Shown here piece after piece: positions 46,018 through 54,747 of a stretch of DNA of 64,000 nucleotides; positions within the stretch are counted from its first letter, which is position 1; the number at the start of each line of letters is the position of its first letter. The DNA lies in contig CALVZS010000006.1 in the NCBI GenBank assembly GCA_944372575.1, positions 19,028 through 83,027 of the forward strand. Reading direction: 5' to 3'. The notes under the pieces were generated by a model that saw only the letters and a list, made by a program, of their open reading frames with translations, made no database searches and had not been told where the DNA came from. The stretch comes from an uncultured Clostridia bacterium (GTDB taxonomy: Bacteria > Bacillota > Clostridia > Christensenellales > Borkfalkiaceae). Both the position numbers and the translations under genes were made by a program.

Positions 46018-46732
46018 GCGTGCGCTGTCCGCGGGCAGGCTCGCCGCCTGCGCCGTCATGTGCGCGCTGCTGCTCGTCGTACAGTATGTGCTGTCCTTTG
46101 TCCCCGGCGTGGAGCTTGTCACGGCGCTGCTGCTTGCGTTCTGTTATTTTTTCGGCTGCGCCTGCGGAATGCTCACGGCGACGGCGTTTTCCCTGCTGCG
46201 GTGCTTCCTCTTCGGCTTTGAGCCGGGCGTCCTCCTGCTCTATCTTCTCTATTTCAACGCATTCGCCCTGCTCTTCGGCTGTCTGGGCAAAAGAGTTCTC
46301 GCCGCATGGGTATGCCCCGCACTGCTTCTTGTGCTTATTGGGGGCGCGCTTGCGGTGGCGCTGGTGCATTTTCCCGTGAGCGTTCTCATGATTTCGCGCC
46401 TGCGCGTCCTCGCCTGGGCGCTGTTCGGCGTTCTTGCGGCACTCCTTTGCGCGGACATCGTCCTGCTGGCGTGCAGGCGGGACGCGCTGACGGTCTCGCT
46501 CGCCGCGCTCGCCGCATTCATGACGGTGTGCTTTACGCTGCTGGACGACGTCATCACACCCCTTCTCTACGGCAGAACGTGGGAGTTTGCCTTTTCCTAT
46601 TTCTGCACCGGGTTTCTCGCCATGCTGCCGCAGACCGTCTGTGCTGCCGTCAGCGTGTTTTTTCTCTTTCCCGTTTTGGCAAGAATTTTCAGGAGCGTGC
46701 GCAAAACGCCCCCGCAAACGTTGGACGAATGA
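45980..46732 (+). CDS. ECF transporter S component-like membrane protein
   Basis: A 250-residue protein with about six helices. The N-terminal LSAGRLAACAVMCALLLVVQYVLSFVPGVELV pattern (shortened: R-x-A…A-L…P…E) is like that of ECF S components that bind vitamins in the membrane. No EcfA/EcfA'/EcfT genes are here, so it would share a common energising module. It is translationally linked to the DUF4430 gene. The promoter of proS starts inside its last codons. Confidence 0.7.
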   Translation: MPSFGRRPLKRTERALSAGRLAACAVMCALLLVVQYVLSFVPGVELVTALLLAFCYFFGCACGMLTATAFSLLRCFLFGFEPGVLLLYLLYFNAFALLFGCLGKRVLAAWVCPALLLVLIGGALAVALVHFPVSVLMISRLRVLAWALFGVLAALLCADIVLLACRRDALTVSLAALAAFMTVCFTLLDDVITPLLYGRTWEFAFSYFCTGFLAMLPQTVCAAVSVFFLFPVLARIFRSVRKTPPQTLDE

Positions 46733-46750
46733 ACAAAGATATGGTATAAT
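46721..46750 (+). promoter_or_regulatory. Promoter of proS
   Basis: TTGGAC (46721-46726), 18-base spacer, TATAAT (46745-46750), then a 50-base leader with GGAGAGG before ATG 46801. Confidence 0.75.
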
Positions 46751-46800
46751 AGCGTAGATTTGATATTTGCGCGCCTGCGGGCGCGTGTACGGAGAGGAAC

Positions 46801-48228
46801 ATGGCAAAGGACAATTTTGTGGAGCAGATCGCAGACATCGACACCGATTTCCCGCAGTGGTATACGGACGTCGTCGTCAAGACGAAGCTGGTCGATTACG
46901 GCCCCGTCAAGGGGACGATGGTCATCCGTCCCTACGGGTATGCGATTTGGGAGAACATTCAGCGCGAGATGGATGCGCGCTTCAAGGCGGCGGGCATCGA
47001 GAACGCCTACTTCCCGCTGCTCATCCCCATGAGCTTTATGACCAGAGAGGCGGAGCACGTCGAGGGCTTTGCGCCCGAGGTCGCCGTCGTCACGCACGCG
47101 GGCGGGGAAAAACTTGCCGAGCCGCTGTGCATCCGTCCCACCTCGGAGACCATCATCGGCAGTATGTATTCCAAGTGGATCCAGTCCTACCGCGACCTGC
47201 CCGTGCTCATGAACCAGTGGGCGAACGTCATGCGCTGGGAAAAGACCACCCGTCCCTTCCTGCGCACCAGCGAATTTTTGTGGCAGGAGGGGCATACCGT
47301 CCACGCTTCCGGGGAGGAGGCGATGGAGATGACGCTGAAAATGCTGGCCGTGTATGAGGAATTTGCCTGCACCTGCCTTGCCATGCCCGTTCTGACGGGC
47401 CGCAAGACGGAGAAGGAGAAGTTTGCGGGCGCCGTCGCCACCTTCGGCATGGAGGCGATGATGCACGACGGCAAGAGCCTGCAGGCCGGCACCACGCACT
47501 ACCTCGGGCAGAACTTCGCCAAGGCGTTCGACATCAAATTCCTCGATAAGGACGGCGCGCTCAAGTACGGCTATACGACTTCGTTCGGGGTGTCCACCCG
47601 CCTGATCGGCGCCATCATCATGACGCACGGGGACAAGCGCGGGCTGGTCATGCCGCCCGTCGTCGCGCCCGTGCAGGCGGTCATCGTGCCGATCGCCGCC
47701 AAGAAGGAGGGCGTTTTGCAGGCGTGCCGCGCGCTGAAGGAGAAACTTTCGGCGGCGGGCGTGCGCGTCGCTCTGGATGATTCGGAAAATTCTCCCGGCT
47801 GGAAGTTCAACGAGTGGGAGATGAAGGGCGTACCCGTGCGCATCGAGCTCGGCCCGCGCGACCTAGAGGCGGGCAAGTGCCTGCTGTTCCGCCGCGATAC
47901 ACTGGAAAAGACGGAGTGTGCGCTGGATGGGGCGGAGGGCGCCGTCCGCGCGCTGCTCGGCGATATTTCCGAGACAATGTACGAGCGCGCCAAGGCGCGC
48001 ATGGATGCGCGCATCGTGCGCGCCGAAACGCTTGAGGAACTGCTTGCAGGCGTGGAGGGCGGCAACTTTGTGCGCGCCGGCTGGTGCGGCTGCCGCGAAT
48101 GCGAGGACAAGGTCAAGGAATTCGCGCAGGCGACTGCACGCGTGCTGGACGGCGAGAATACCTCGGACAAGTGCATCGTCTGCGGCAAAAAGGCGGAGAG
48201 CACGGTGGTGTTTGCGAGAGCGTACTGA
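46801..48228 (+). CDS. proS: Prolyl-tRNA synthetase, archaeal/eukaryotic-type (no editing insert)
   Basis: A 475-residue class II synthetase. It lacks the INS editing domain of the common bacterial form and carries the C-terminal zinc-binding extension (CGCREC and CIVCGKK) ending in Tyr, typical of the archaeal-type ProRS that many Clostridia use. Motif 1 is in the YFPLLIPMSF area, motif 2 around WEKTTRPFLRTSEFLWQEGH. It probably relies on trans editing of Ala-tRNA-Pro; no such editing factor is seen here. Confidence 0.95.
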   Translation: MAKDNFVEQIADIDTDFPQWYTDVVVKTKLVDYGPVKGTMVIRPYGYAIWENIQREMDARFKAAGIENAYFPLLIPMSFMTREAEHVEGFAPEVAVVTHAGGEKLAEPLCIRPTSETIIGSMYSKWIQSYRDLPVLMNQWANVMRWEKTTRPFLRTSEFLWQEGHTVHASGEEAMEMTLKMLAVYEEFACTCLAMPVLTGRKTEKEKFAGAVATFGMEAMMHDGKSLQAGTTHYLGQNFAKAFDIKFLDKDGALKYGYTTSFGVSTRLIGAIIMTHGDKRGLVMPPVVAPVQAVIVPIAAKKEGVLQACRALKEKLSAAGVRVALDDSENSPGWKFNEWEMKGVPVRIELGPRDLEAGKCLLFRRDTLEKTECALDGAEGAVRALLGDISETMYERAKARMDARIVRAETLEELLAGVEGGNFVRAGWCGCRECEDKVKEFAQATARVLDGENTSDKCIVCGKKAESTVVFARAY

Positions 48229-48280
48229 GAGGGTTCACGCAAATCTTTTTGCAAAGGCAAAAATCTTTGCCGTGAAGTTC

Positions 48281-48373
48281 AGGGAAAACACCGCCGCGCA
48301 CGCCTGCGGCTGACAGCGGTTCGTTTTCCCTCTTGACGCGATTTTCAGGGCTTCCGGTTTTGCCTCGCGTCAA
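48281..48373. other. Two nested inverted repeats in the proS–asnS gap
   Basis: In the 318-base gap 48229-48546: an outer stem AGGGAAAAC (48281-48289) with GTTTTCCCT (48323-48331) enclosing further GC-rich pairs, then TTGACGCGA (48333-48341) with TCGCGTCAA (48365-48373). Neither is followed by a T-run. They could be a structured leader of asnS or remains of mobile repeats. No promoter of good quality and no T-box motif is visible. Confidence 0.45.
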
Positions 48374-48470
48374 TTCACCTTTTCCCCATAAGCCGAAGTG
48401 TCGGCAAATTGAGTCCCGCGGCGCAGGGGAACCCTGCTTGCGTCATCATCATGGCAAGGGCGCAATCAAA

Positions 48471-48520
48471 CCGTCATTGCGAGGGGCGCAAGTGCGGCGC
48501 TCCTTGCGGTGCCTCGGGGG
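48471..48520. repeat. GTCATTGCGAGG-type dispersed repeat fragment
   Basis: The stretch starting CCGTCATTGCGAGG, with a following imperfect GC-rich hairpin (GGGGCGC with GCGCTCC, and CGAGG with CCTCG), looks like a dispersed intergenic repeat that begins GTCATTGCGAG in many bacterial genomes. Only one copy is in this window. It lies ~30 bases before asnS. Confidence 0.45.
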
Positions 48521-48546
48521 CATGATACCATTTTTTCAAAACGGAT

Positions 48547-49920
48547 ATGAAACACATCGATATTGCAGCAGTTTTACAGGACAAGACGCTCCTCGGGAGC
48601 AAGGTCACCGTGTGCGGCTGGGTGCGCACCGCGCGTGACTCGGCGGCGGTCGCCTTTCTGGAGCTCACGGACGGAACCAGTTTTACCCGTCTGCAGGTGG
48701 TGGTGGACAAGGAAAAGCTCGCGCTCGATCCGGAATGCACCAAGTGCGGCGCATCCGTCACGGCGACGGGCATCGTTGTCAGGGCGTTCAAGGGAGAGGG
48801 GGCGGAACTCAACGCGGAGTCCGTCACGCTCCTGGGCAAGTGTCCCGGAGACTATCCCATTCAGAAGAAGCGCACTACGCTCGACTTCCTGCGCACCATC
48901 CCGCACCTTCGGCTGCGTACGAACACTTTTTCCGCGGTGTTCCGCGTGCGCAGCGTGGCGGCGCAGGCCATCCACCGCTATTTCCATGCGCACAGATTTT
49001 ACTATGTGCATACCCCCCTCATCACGGCGAGCGACTGCGAGGGCGCGGGCGAGATGTTCCGTGTGACCACCCAGCCGTGGAACGCCGGATATGAGAGCGA
49101 GGAGGAATACTTCAGGGAGGATTTCTTCGGCAGAAAGGCAGGACTCTCCGTCTCCGGCCAGCTCGAGGGGGAAGTCGCCGCGATGGCGCTGGGCAGGATC
49201 TATACCTTCGGCCCCTCTTTCCGCGCGGAGAACTCCAACACGACGCGCCACCTCGCCGAATTCTGGCACGTGGAGCCGGAGATCGCCTTTGCTCAGCTGC
49301 CCGAGGTGATGGAAGTCGCCGAGGAGATGATCAAGTACGTCGTGCGTGCGGTGCTGGAGGAATGTCCCGCCGAGATGGACTTCTTTGAACGCTTCACCGA
49401 GAAGGGCCTAAAAGACAAGCTGCACAACATTGTGGAGAGCAGCTTTGCCGTGCTCGAATATACGGACGCCATCGAGCTGCTCAAAAAGGCGGACGTCAAG
49501 TTCCAGTTCCCCGTCGAGTGGGGGTGCGACCTGCAGACGGAACACGAGAAGTATATCACCGAGCAGGTGTACAAAAAGCCCGTGTTCGTCATCAACTATC
49601 CCAAGGAGATCAAGTCTTTTTATATGAAGCAGAACGCCGACGGCAGGACGGTGGCGGCGACAGACCTGCTCGTCCCCGGCATCGGAGAGATCATCGGCGG
49701 CAGCGAGCGCGAGGCTGATCCCGATAAGCTGCTTGCCGCCATGCAGGCGCGGGGCATGGATCTTGCCGCCTATGAGCAGTATCTCGACCTCAGGAAGTTC
49801 GGCACGGCGCCGCACGGCGGGTTCGGGCTGGGCTTTGACCGCTTCGTCATGTATGTGACGGGCATGGAGAACATCCGCGACGTCGTTCTCTTCCCCCGCA
49901 CGGTCAAGAACATCATGTGA
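48547..49920 (+). CDS. asnS: Asparaginyl-tRNA synthetase
   Basis: A 457-residue class IIb synthetase. It has the N-terminal OB-fold anticodon-binding domain (~1-110, [11 protein letters not shown]) and a catalytic domain with class II motif 2 ([24 protein letters not shown]) shortened here to FRAENSN and motif 3 ([16 protein letters not shown]). The [14 protein letters not shown] pattern marks AsnRS rather than AspRS. SD is weak; the start ATG 48547 is the only good one. A structured 318-base gap precedes it. Confidence 0.95.
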   Translation: MKHIDIAAVLQDKTLLGSKVTVCGWVRTARDSAAVAFLELTDGTSFTRLQVVVDKEKLALDPECTKCGASVTATGIVVRAFKGEGAELNAESVTLLGKCPGDYPIQKKRTTLDFLRTIPHLRLRTNTFSAVFRVRSVAAQAIHRYFHAHRFYYVHTPLITASDCEGAGEMFRVTTQPWNAGYESEEEYFREDFFGRKAGLSVSGQLEGEVAAMALGRIYTFGPSFRAENSNTTRHLAEFWHVEPEIAFAQLPEVMEVAEEMIKYVVRAVLEECPAEMDFFERFTEKGLKDKLHNIVESSFAVLEYTDAIELLKKADVKFQFPVEWGCDLQTEHEKYITEQVYKKPVFVINYPKEIKSFYMKQNADGRTVAATDLLVPGIGEIIGGSEREADPDKLLAAMQARGMDLAAYEQYLDLRKFGTAPHGGFGLGFDRFVMYVTGMENIRDVVLFPRTVKNIM

Positions 49921-49949
49921 TCGCGTATCATGAAATTGCGGCGCGCCCC

Positions 49950-49978
49950 TTGTAAAAAGGGGCGCGCCGTGCTATAAT
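49950..49978 (+). promoter_or_regulatory. Promoter giving a probable leaderless mRNA
   Basis: TTGTAA (49950-49955), 17-base spacer, TATAAT (49973-49978); the ATG of the next gene starts six bases later. A 10-bp GC-rich inverted repeat (GGCGCGCCCC and its complement, ~49940-49968) covers the -35 box and may end asnS transcripts or hold a regulator. Confidence 0.78.
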
Positions 49979-49984
49979 GTTGGC

Positions 49985-50788
49985 ATGAAACTTGTATTGT
50001 TTTGTGATTACGGACTGGATGACGCCGCCGCGACCGTAGATGCCCTCGCGCACGCGGCGCAGGACGGGTATTCGCAGGCCGTACTCGTCGCCGTCGGGGG
50101 GAACGTTCCGCCCGCGGTGTCGCTGGAAAATGCGAAAAAGCTGGCCGCGCACCTGCCCTTTGCAAGCGTTCCGCTCACCGTGGTGGATACGACGGGGGAG
50201 GCGCAGCCCTATGAATTTCTCAAGGAGATCCACGGCGGCGACGGCATGGGCGACCTGTTCGCCGACGATCACGGTTTTTCCGCGCCCGTGCAGAGCTTTG
50301 CCGCGTGGCTTGCCGCCTTCGACGGGGAATACGATGCGCTGAGCCTGGGGCCGATGACGCTTGTGCCGCGGCTGTTTGCCGTAAAACCGCCGCGCAGGTT
50401 TGTGTTTATGGGCGGGAATATTGCCGAGGAGCCCAATTTCCACGGGTATGAGTTCAACCACGCACTGGACAGGGCGGCGTTCTCCGCGGTCGTGCGCGCA
50501 TATGCGCATACGGCGGTGACGCTGGACACCTGCCGCGTGCCGGCGCTCAACGTGCAGCCCTCACCGCCCGCGGGCGGGGGACTGCTCGGCGCAATCGTGC
50601 GGAGGGCGCGGGATATGACCTTTGTCTCGGGCGAAAAGGGAAGCTACATCTGGGATGACATGGCGGTCAAAGTGCTGCGCCATCCCGACTGGTTTACGAC
50701 GTACACGGCGGAGGACAGGGACAAAAATGTACTTCGCGTCGCGCGCTATACGCTGGGCAGGCGGTATGCGGACATCATGGAGAAATAA
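49985..50788 (+). CDS. Nucleoside hydrolase-like protein (IUNH superfamily, altered metal site)
   Basis: A 267-residue protein with the overall layout of inosine-uridine nucleoside hydrolases: CDYGLDDAAAT (for DTDPGIDDA), VAVGGNVPP, RFVFMGGN, EFNHALDRAAF and IWDDMAVKVL. The first Asp of the DxDxxxDD calcium site is replaced (F6), while D8, D12 and D13 remain, so metal binding or catalysis may differ. It starts at ATG 49985, six bases after the -10 box and without an SD. It stands alone between asnS and a terminator. Confidence 0.72.
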   Translation: MKLVLFCDYGLDDAAATVDALAHAAQDGYSQAVLVAVGGNVPPAVSLENAKKLAAHLPFASVPLTVVDTTGEAQPYEFLKEIHGGDGMGDLFADDHGFSAPVQSFAAWLAAFDGEYDALSLGPMTLVPRLFAVKPPRRFVFMGGNIAEEPNFHGYEFNHALDRAAFSAVVRAYAHTAVTLDTCRVPALNVQPSPPAGGGLLGAIVRRARDMTFVSGEKGSYIWDDMAVKVLRHPDWFTTYTAEDRDKNVLRVARYTLGRRYADIMEK

Positions 50789-50794
50789 ATGAAA

Positions 50795-50829
50795 CGGGCT
50801 CCCTTTCACAGGGAGCCCGCTTCGGTTTT
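50795..50829. terminator. Bidirectional terminator between convergent genes
   Basis: Stem of 10 bp (50795-50804 with 50810-50819) with loop TTCAC. Plus strand continues GCTTCGGTTTTATAA; minus strand continues GTTTCATTTATTT. It ends both the hydrolase-like gene and the GH43 gene. Confidence 0.85.
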
Positions 50830-50856
50830 ATAAATTTTATAAAAAGGTTGCGGGCA

Positions 50857-51873
50857 TCAGTCGTTGATGCCCTTTTGTTTTTCATTCGTGTAGGGCGTGT
50901 TGTACAGCTCGGCGGGGTTGAGCCGGAAGAGCGGCTTGCCCGCCTCGTCGAAGGAGACCTTCATGACGTGTGCGTGGCGGTTGTGGTCGTCCAGCGGGTC
51001 GCCCACGATCCGTTCATAGTCGCGGAAGTGCAGAAGGGTGAGTACTTCGTCCTCATCCCCGCGCACGAACGTATTGTGTCCGGGGCCGTACACCCTGAGC
51101 GCCTCGTCCGTCTTGAGGACGGGCCAGCGCTCCTTTTTCCAGCTGCGCGGGTCGAGCAGGTCGGCGTCCTCGTCGGCGCACAGCATCCCCATGCAGTACA
51201 TTGCACCCGTCGCCGAGGCGGAATAGGTCATGTAGATCTTCCCCTTCGTCTCGGGGCAGTGCAGGACGGCGGGGCCTTCGTTTACCCAGAATCCGCCGTC
51301 GCGCTCCCAGGCATAGTCGGGGGAGGTGAGCCGCACGAACACCGTTTTGAGTTTGGTGGGGGACTCCAGCTCGGCGATGAGCAGGTCGGAGATGGGTGTG
51401 GGTGCGCGCGAACAGCCGAATTTCTGCGCCCAGATCGCGTACCATCTGCCCTTGTTTTCAAACACCGTCATGTCAAGGGAGAAGTCGGTGAAGGGATAGG
51501 GGTCGCCCTCGGCCGGCTCCATGGCAACGGCGTCCCCCCAGTCGTCCTTCATGGGGTCGTCGCCCTTGCAGATGAGCGCATAGGGGCGGATGTCCCACAC
51601 GTCTGGCTGATGGCCGGCGGCAAAGTAGATGACCCATTTGCCCATGATAAAGTGCAGCTCGGGCGCCCAGATGTGGGAGGCGAGCGCACCCGTCTCATGC
51701 TTCATCCATACGGTGCGCGCGGGGGCGGCCGCAATGCCGTTCACCGTGTCCGCACAGGAGAGCTCGATGCGGTCGTACAGCGGGCAGGTCGCCGTAAAGT
51801 AATACTTGCCATTGTACTTGCAGAGATAGGGGTCTGCGCGCTGGGGCAGCAGAGGGGAGAGATAGGTTGCCAT
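50857..51873 (-). CDS. Glycoside hydrolase family 43 protein
   Basis: A 338-residue five-bladed beta-propeller glycosidase, in the family of arabinofuranosidases and xylosidases. The expected triad is visible: general base D14 in RADPYLCKYNGKYYF, the pKa-modulating D134 in FSLDMTVF and the acid E199 in WVNEGPAVL; WAPELH (69-74) is also a family hallmark. No signal peptide, so it acts in the cytosol on imported oligosaccharides. ATG 51873 is chosen over 51879 because GAGGA then has room as SD. Confidence 0.88.
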   Translation of the reverse strand: MATYLSPLLPQRADPYLCKYNGKYYFTATCPLYDRIELSCADTVNGIAAAPARTVWMKHETGALASHIWAPELHFIMGKWVIYFAAGHQPDVWDIRPYALICKGDDPMKDDWGDAVAMEPAEGDPYPFTDFSLDMTVFENKGRWYAIWAQKFGCSRAPTPISDLLIAELESPTKLKTVFVRLTSPDYAWERDGGFWVNEGPAVLHCPETKGKIYMTYSASATGAMYCMGMLCADEDADLLDPRSWKKERWPVLKTDEALRVYGPGHNTFVRGDEDEVLTLLHFRDYERIVGDPLDDHNRHAHVMKVSFDEAGKPLFRLNPAELYNTPYTNEKQKGIND

Positions 51874-51929
51874 AGTCATTCCTCACAAAACAGTTTATGA
51901 TCCGCGCGGACACGCGCAGGTCTGTCTTT

Positions 51930-51958
51930 ACGATACTACACTTTTTCTCCGTTGTCAA
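51930..51958 (-). promoter_or_regulatory. Promoter of the GH43 gene
   Basis: Minus strand TTGACA (51953-51958), 17-base spacer, TATCGT (51930-51935). A GC-rich inverted repeat lies between it and the gene (around 51901-51917). Confidence 0.65.
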
Positions 51959-51972
51959 CGGGGAAAGGAAAA

Positions 51973-54519
51973 TTATTTGCGCTGTTTTTTATATTTTTCC
52001 CAGGGGAGCAGGAAGAGGTAGACGCCGACGATGACGAGCGCGAGCACGGTGAGGATGATGATGAGGGAGATGCGCAGCACTTCCGCGTTGTCCCTGTCGA
52101 GCATATCCTCGGTGACCGATGCGCTGTAGGCGCCGTCGCTCACGAGATAGGCGGTGAACGTGCCGTCGCCGTTGTCGGTAAGGCGCACCTGCACGCGCTC
52201 GGTGACTGTCTGCTGCGAGCCGTCCGCCGCGGTGAACACGATGCCGTCCGCATTCTCCTTCAGATACGCGAACTGGTAATCCTCCCCTGCACCGGGTTGG
52301 GCGGGGACGTCGGAGAGATAGGAGGCGGGAACCCAGCCCTGCACGCGTTCGCGCGTGACGCCGTCGTCATATTCGATGAGGGCATAGGTGCGGTCGGGCG
52401 CCGCAAAGGTGCCGAGCAGCTCCACTTCCGTGCCGCGCGCAAGGGACGCGGCCGCCAGCGCGGGAATGCCCTCCTCGGGCATGGGCTCCAGGCAGGGCGC
52501 AAAGGATGCACACACGTCGTTGGAGAGCCAGCGGCTGCCGGAGGCAGCCTCGAGCGCGCCGCTCCGGCCGGTGACGGATTCCGCCTTGTAGAGCCGCGCC
52601 GTATAGCTTCCGTCCTCCTCCGGGAACGCCACCAGGGCGTAGCCGCCCGCCTCTGCCGACGTCTCGGCGAGCAGGATGCCCTGCCGCTCCTGCGTGGAGC
52701 GGCCGTAGCCGCAGTAGGGGAAGTAGGCGCTGTCGGAGCCGCGCAGCTGTGCAAGATCGGTGTCGATCCCGACCGAACGCGCGGAGACGTTCACGAGAAG
52801 ATCCTGTGCATCGTGCAGGGAGAACACGCTTTCGCGTGTGCCGTCCACGGCGATCTCGCTCAGCGTGGGAATGCCTTGGAGCGCACCGCCGCGGCTGACG
52901 ACGACGTAGTCGCCGAAATTGAAGTAGACCGCATCGTCCTCGTAGCCGAGCGCGAAGGAGCGGGGCGAGGACGTCTGCGGAGAGTAGACGAAACTGCCGC
53001 CGTCCACCGAGGCAAAGAGGACGCCGTTGCGGTACATCTCCCCGCCCAGAAGGTAGTAGAGATTCCCCTCAAAGTCCGCCTTGAGCGACGTCGCGCCGGA
53101 GGGGACGGCAAATGTGAGTTCGGTGCCTTCCCCGCCCGAGACGAACGTCTCCTCGGTGAAGGAACAGGCGCTGCCGCTCGCATAGGAGACGTACAGCGTG
53201 CCGTAGATGTCGCACGCCAGGCCAGTCGGAACGGCGCTGCCCACCTCGGCGGTTGCGCCGCCCACAACGCCGCGCGTGCCGTTGCTCTTGATATAGTATG
53301 TCTCGCCGTACAGCACGGCGAGGCCCGCGATATTCGCGCCCGAGAGCTGTGCGGAGGTGAACGCCGTCTCGCCCGCGGCATAGTCGCATACATAGATCTG
53401 CGCGCCCGAGGCGTAGGCGATGCGCTCTCCGTCCGTTGCGACGAGGACGGGCGCCGTCTCGCAGGCGATCGCCGTATACGTCTGCGCGGCAAGGTCATAG
53501 ACGCTCACGCGCGTGTTCCCGGTGTCCGCCGTCACCAAAAGATCGCCCGCCCGCGCCGAATCGGAGGCATTCGAGAGACGGTTGATGGAGGAAGAGGCGG
53601 AGGCGATCTCATAGTCGGTGAAGGCAGCGGAGTTTTCCGTCACGGCGATCTCGTGGACGGAGGTGCCGCGGATGCAGTAGAAGTTTCCGTTCTCGTAGGT
53701 GAGCGCGGAGACGCCGCACAGGGAGGAGTCGGAGGAGAGCAGGACGGGCGTATCGCCGATCGCCGTGCCGCGGCGGAAGAAGCCCGCCGAGGAGGAGAAA
53801 TAGAGGCTTGTTCCGTCCGAACAGACGGAGGTGATGCCCAGCCGCTGGTCGTAGTCGGCAATGTCAAAGCCGTTGTAATCCGCGAACTGGCCGTTCCCGT
53901 CCGAATAGTAGACGGTGCCGCCCACGATGCAGAAGAGCATATTGTTCGCCCAGACGAGCCACGGCTCCGTTCCCGTCGAGAGGGTGCCGAGCGAGGTGCC
54001 GCTGCTCTCCAACTCGTCCATCGGACGGCGGGCGAGCGTCATCGCGCCGCCCGAGATCGCGGCGGTGTAGAGGGTGTCGCCCACGATCAGGAAGGTGGAA
54101 TAGCCGGACGGGTCGATGCGCTGCGCCGTGCCTGCCGTGCAGTCATAGCGCCAGAAGGAGATGGATGTGTCGCGCTGTATAAAATACAGATCCTCCCCCG
54201 AAAACTGAACCTTTGTGATCGTCGCGCTCGCCTCATAGGTGCGGTACGCGCCGCCCGCCCCCCGCTCGTAGAGGTAGAGGGTGGTGCCGTCCGCCACGGC
54301 AAGATATCTGTCCGAAAAGGCAACGTCGTTCGGAGTTTCCAGCGCGAGATACTGTTCGTAACTTTCGGGCAGGAAGAGATCGGCGTTCTCTGTCGTGAGG
54401 ACGGCGGGCTGAGTCGCCCCGTCGGCGGATGCGGTTGTCATCTGCGGGATCGCGGCACATACCGTCCCGAATGCCATGAGAACGGCCAGTGCGGCGCCCG
54501 CGTACTTGCGTATTTTCAT
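51973..54519 (-). CDS. Large secreted, membrane-anchored beta-rich protein
   Basis: I do not recognise a named family. The 848-residue protein has a signal peptide (~1-33), a long beta-rich body with repeated short strands of propeller type (~45-600: patterns such as DGTTLYLYE, GDTLYTAAI, DGTSLYFSS, DGERIAYAS), an SH3-like segment (~690-755: LARGTEVELLGTFA…QGWVPASYLSD), and one C-terminal helix (~820-840) followed by KYKKQRK. It is therefore exposed outside the cell and tethered by its C-terminus. The promoter and start geometry suggest a leaderless mRNA. It faces away from the phage-head cassette across a 228-base gap. Confidence 0.7.
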   Translation of the reverse strand: MKIRKYAGAALAVLMAFGTVCAAIPQMTTASADGATQPAVLTTENADLFLPESYEQYLALETPNDVAFSDRYLAVADGTTLYLYERGAGGAYRTYEASATITKVQFSGEDLYFIQRDTSISFWRYDCTAGTAQRIDPSGYSTFLIVGDTLYTAAISGGAMTLARRPMDELESSGTSLGTLSTGTEPWLVWANNMLFCIVGGTVYYSDGNGQFADYNGFDIADYDQRLGITSVCSDGTSLYFSSSAGFFRRGTAIGDTPVLLSSDSSLCGVSALTYENGNFYCIRGTSVHEIAVTENSAAFTDYEIASASSSINRLSNASDSARAGDLLVTADTGNTRVSVYDLAAQTYTAIACETAPVLVATDGERIAYASGAQIYVCDYAAGETAFTSAQLSGANIAGLAVLYGETYYIKSNGTRGVVGGATAEVGSAVPTGLACDIYGTLYVSYASGSACSFTEETFVSGGEGTELTFAVPSGATSLKADFEGNLYYLLGGEMYRNGVLFASVDGGSFVYSPQTSSPRSFALGYEDDAVYFNFGDYVVVSRGGALQGIPTLSEIAVDGTRESVFSLHDAQDLLVNVSARSVGIDTDLAQLRGSDSAYFPYCGYGRSTQERQGILLAETSAEAGGYALVAFPEEDGSYTARLYKAESVTGRSGALEAASGSRWLSNDVCASFAPCLEPMPEEGIPALAAASLARGTEVELLGTFAAPDRTYALIEYDDGVTRERVQGWVPASYLSDVPAQPGAGEDYQFAYLKENADGIVFTAADGSQQTVTERVQVRLTDNGDGTFTAYLVSDGAYSASVTEDMLDRDNAEVLRISLIIILTVLALVIVGVYLFLLPWEKYKKQRK

Positions 54520-54525
54520 GCGACC

Positions 54526-54554
54526 ATTATAACACGCGCGCGCAAAAAATACAA
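54526..54554 (-). promoter_or_regulatory. Promoter of the large surface protein, probable leaderless mRNA
   Basis: Minus strand TTGTAT (54549-54554), 17-base spacer, TATAAT (54526-54531), then six bases and the ATG at 54519. No SD is possible. Confidence 0.78.
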
Positions 54555-54653
54555 TTCTTCACCGCATTCTTTGCCAAAAAACTTTTTTCAGAGAGGACAT
54601 ATGGTGCGGGGGAAATTTTTTTTGCGAAAAAACTAAAAATATTTTGACATACA

Positions 54654-54685
54654 GGCAACCGTCTGGCAACATTATGTGATAGAAT
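54654..54685 (+). promoter_or_regulatory. Candidate regulated promoter of the phage-head cassette
   Basis: An extended -10 element (TG-A-TAGAAT, 54677-54685) has no proper -35. Instead a direct repeat GGCAAC (54654-54659 and 54665-54670) stands one helical turn apart, just downstream of a TTGACA (54644-54649) with wrong spacing. This fits an activator-dependent phage late promoter; the binding protein is not known. Confidence 0.4.
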
Positions 54686-54747
54686 AAAAATACAAACAAA
54701 TGTTCGCGTTTCGTTCGCCGTCGGCGGACGGGGAAAGGGGGGATCGA

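Noticed and set aside
48229..48546. T-box riboswitch before asnS
   Set aside because: I searched by eye for the AGGGTGGNACCGCG-type core and a terminator with T-run; neither is present.
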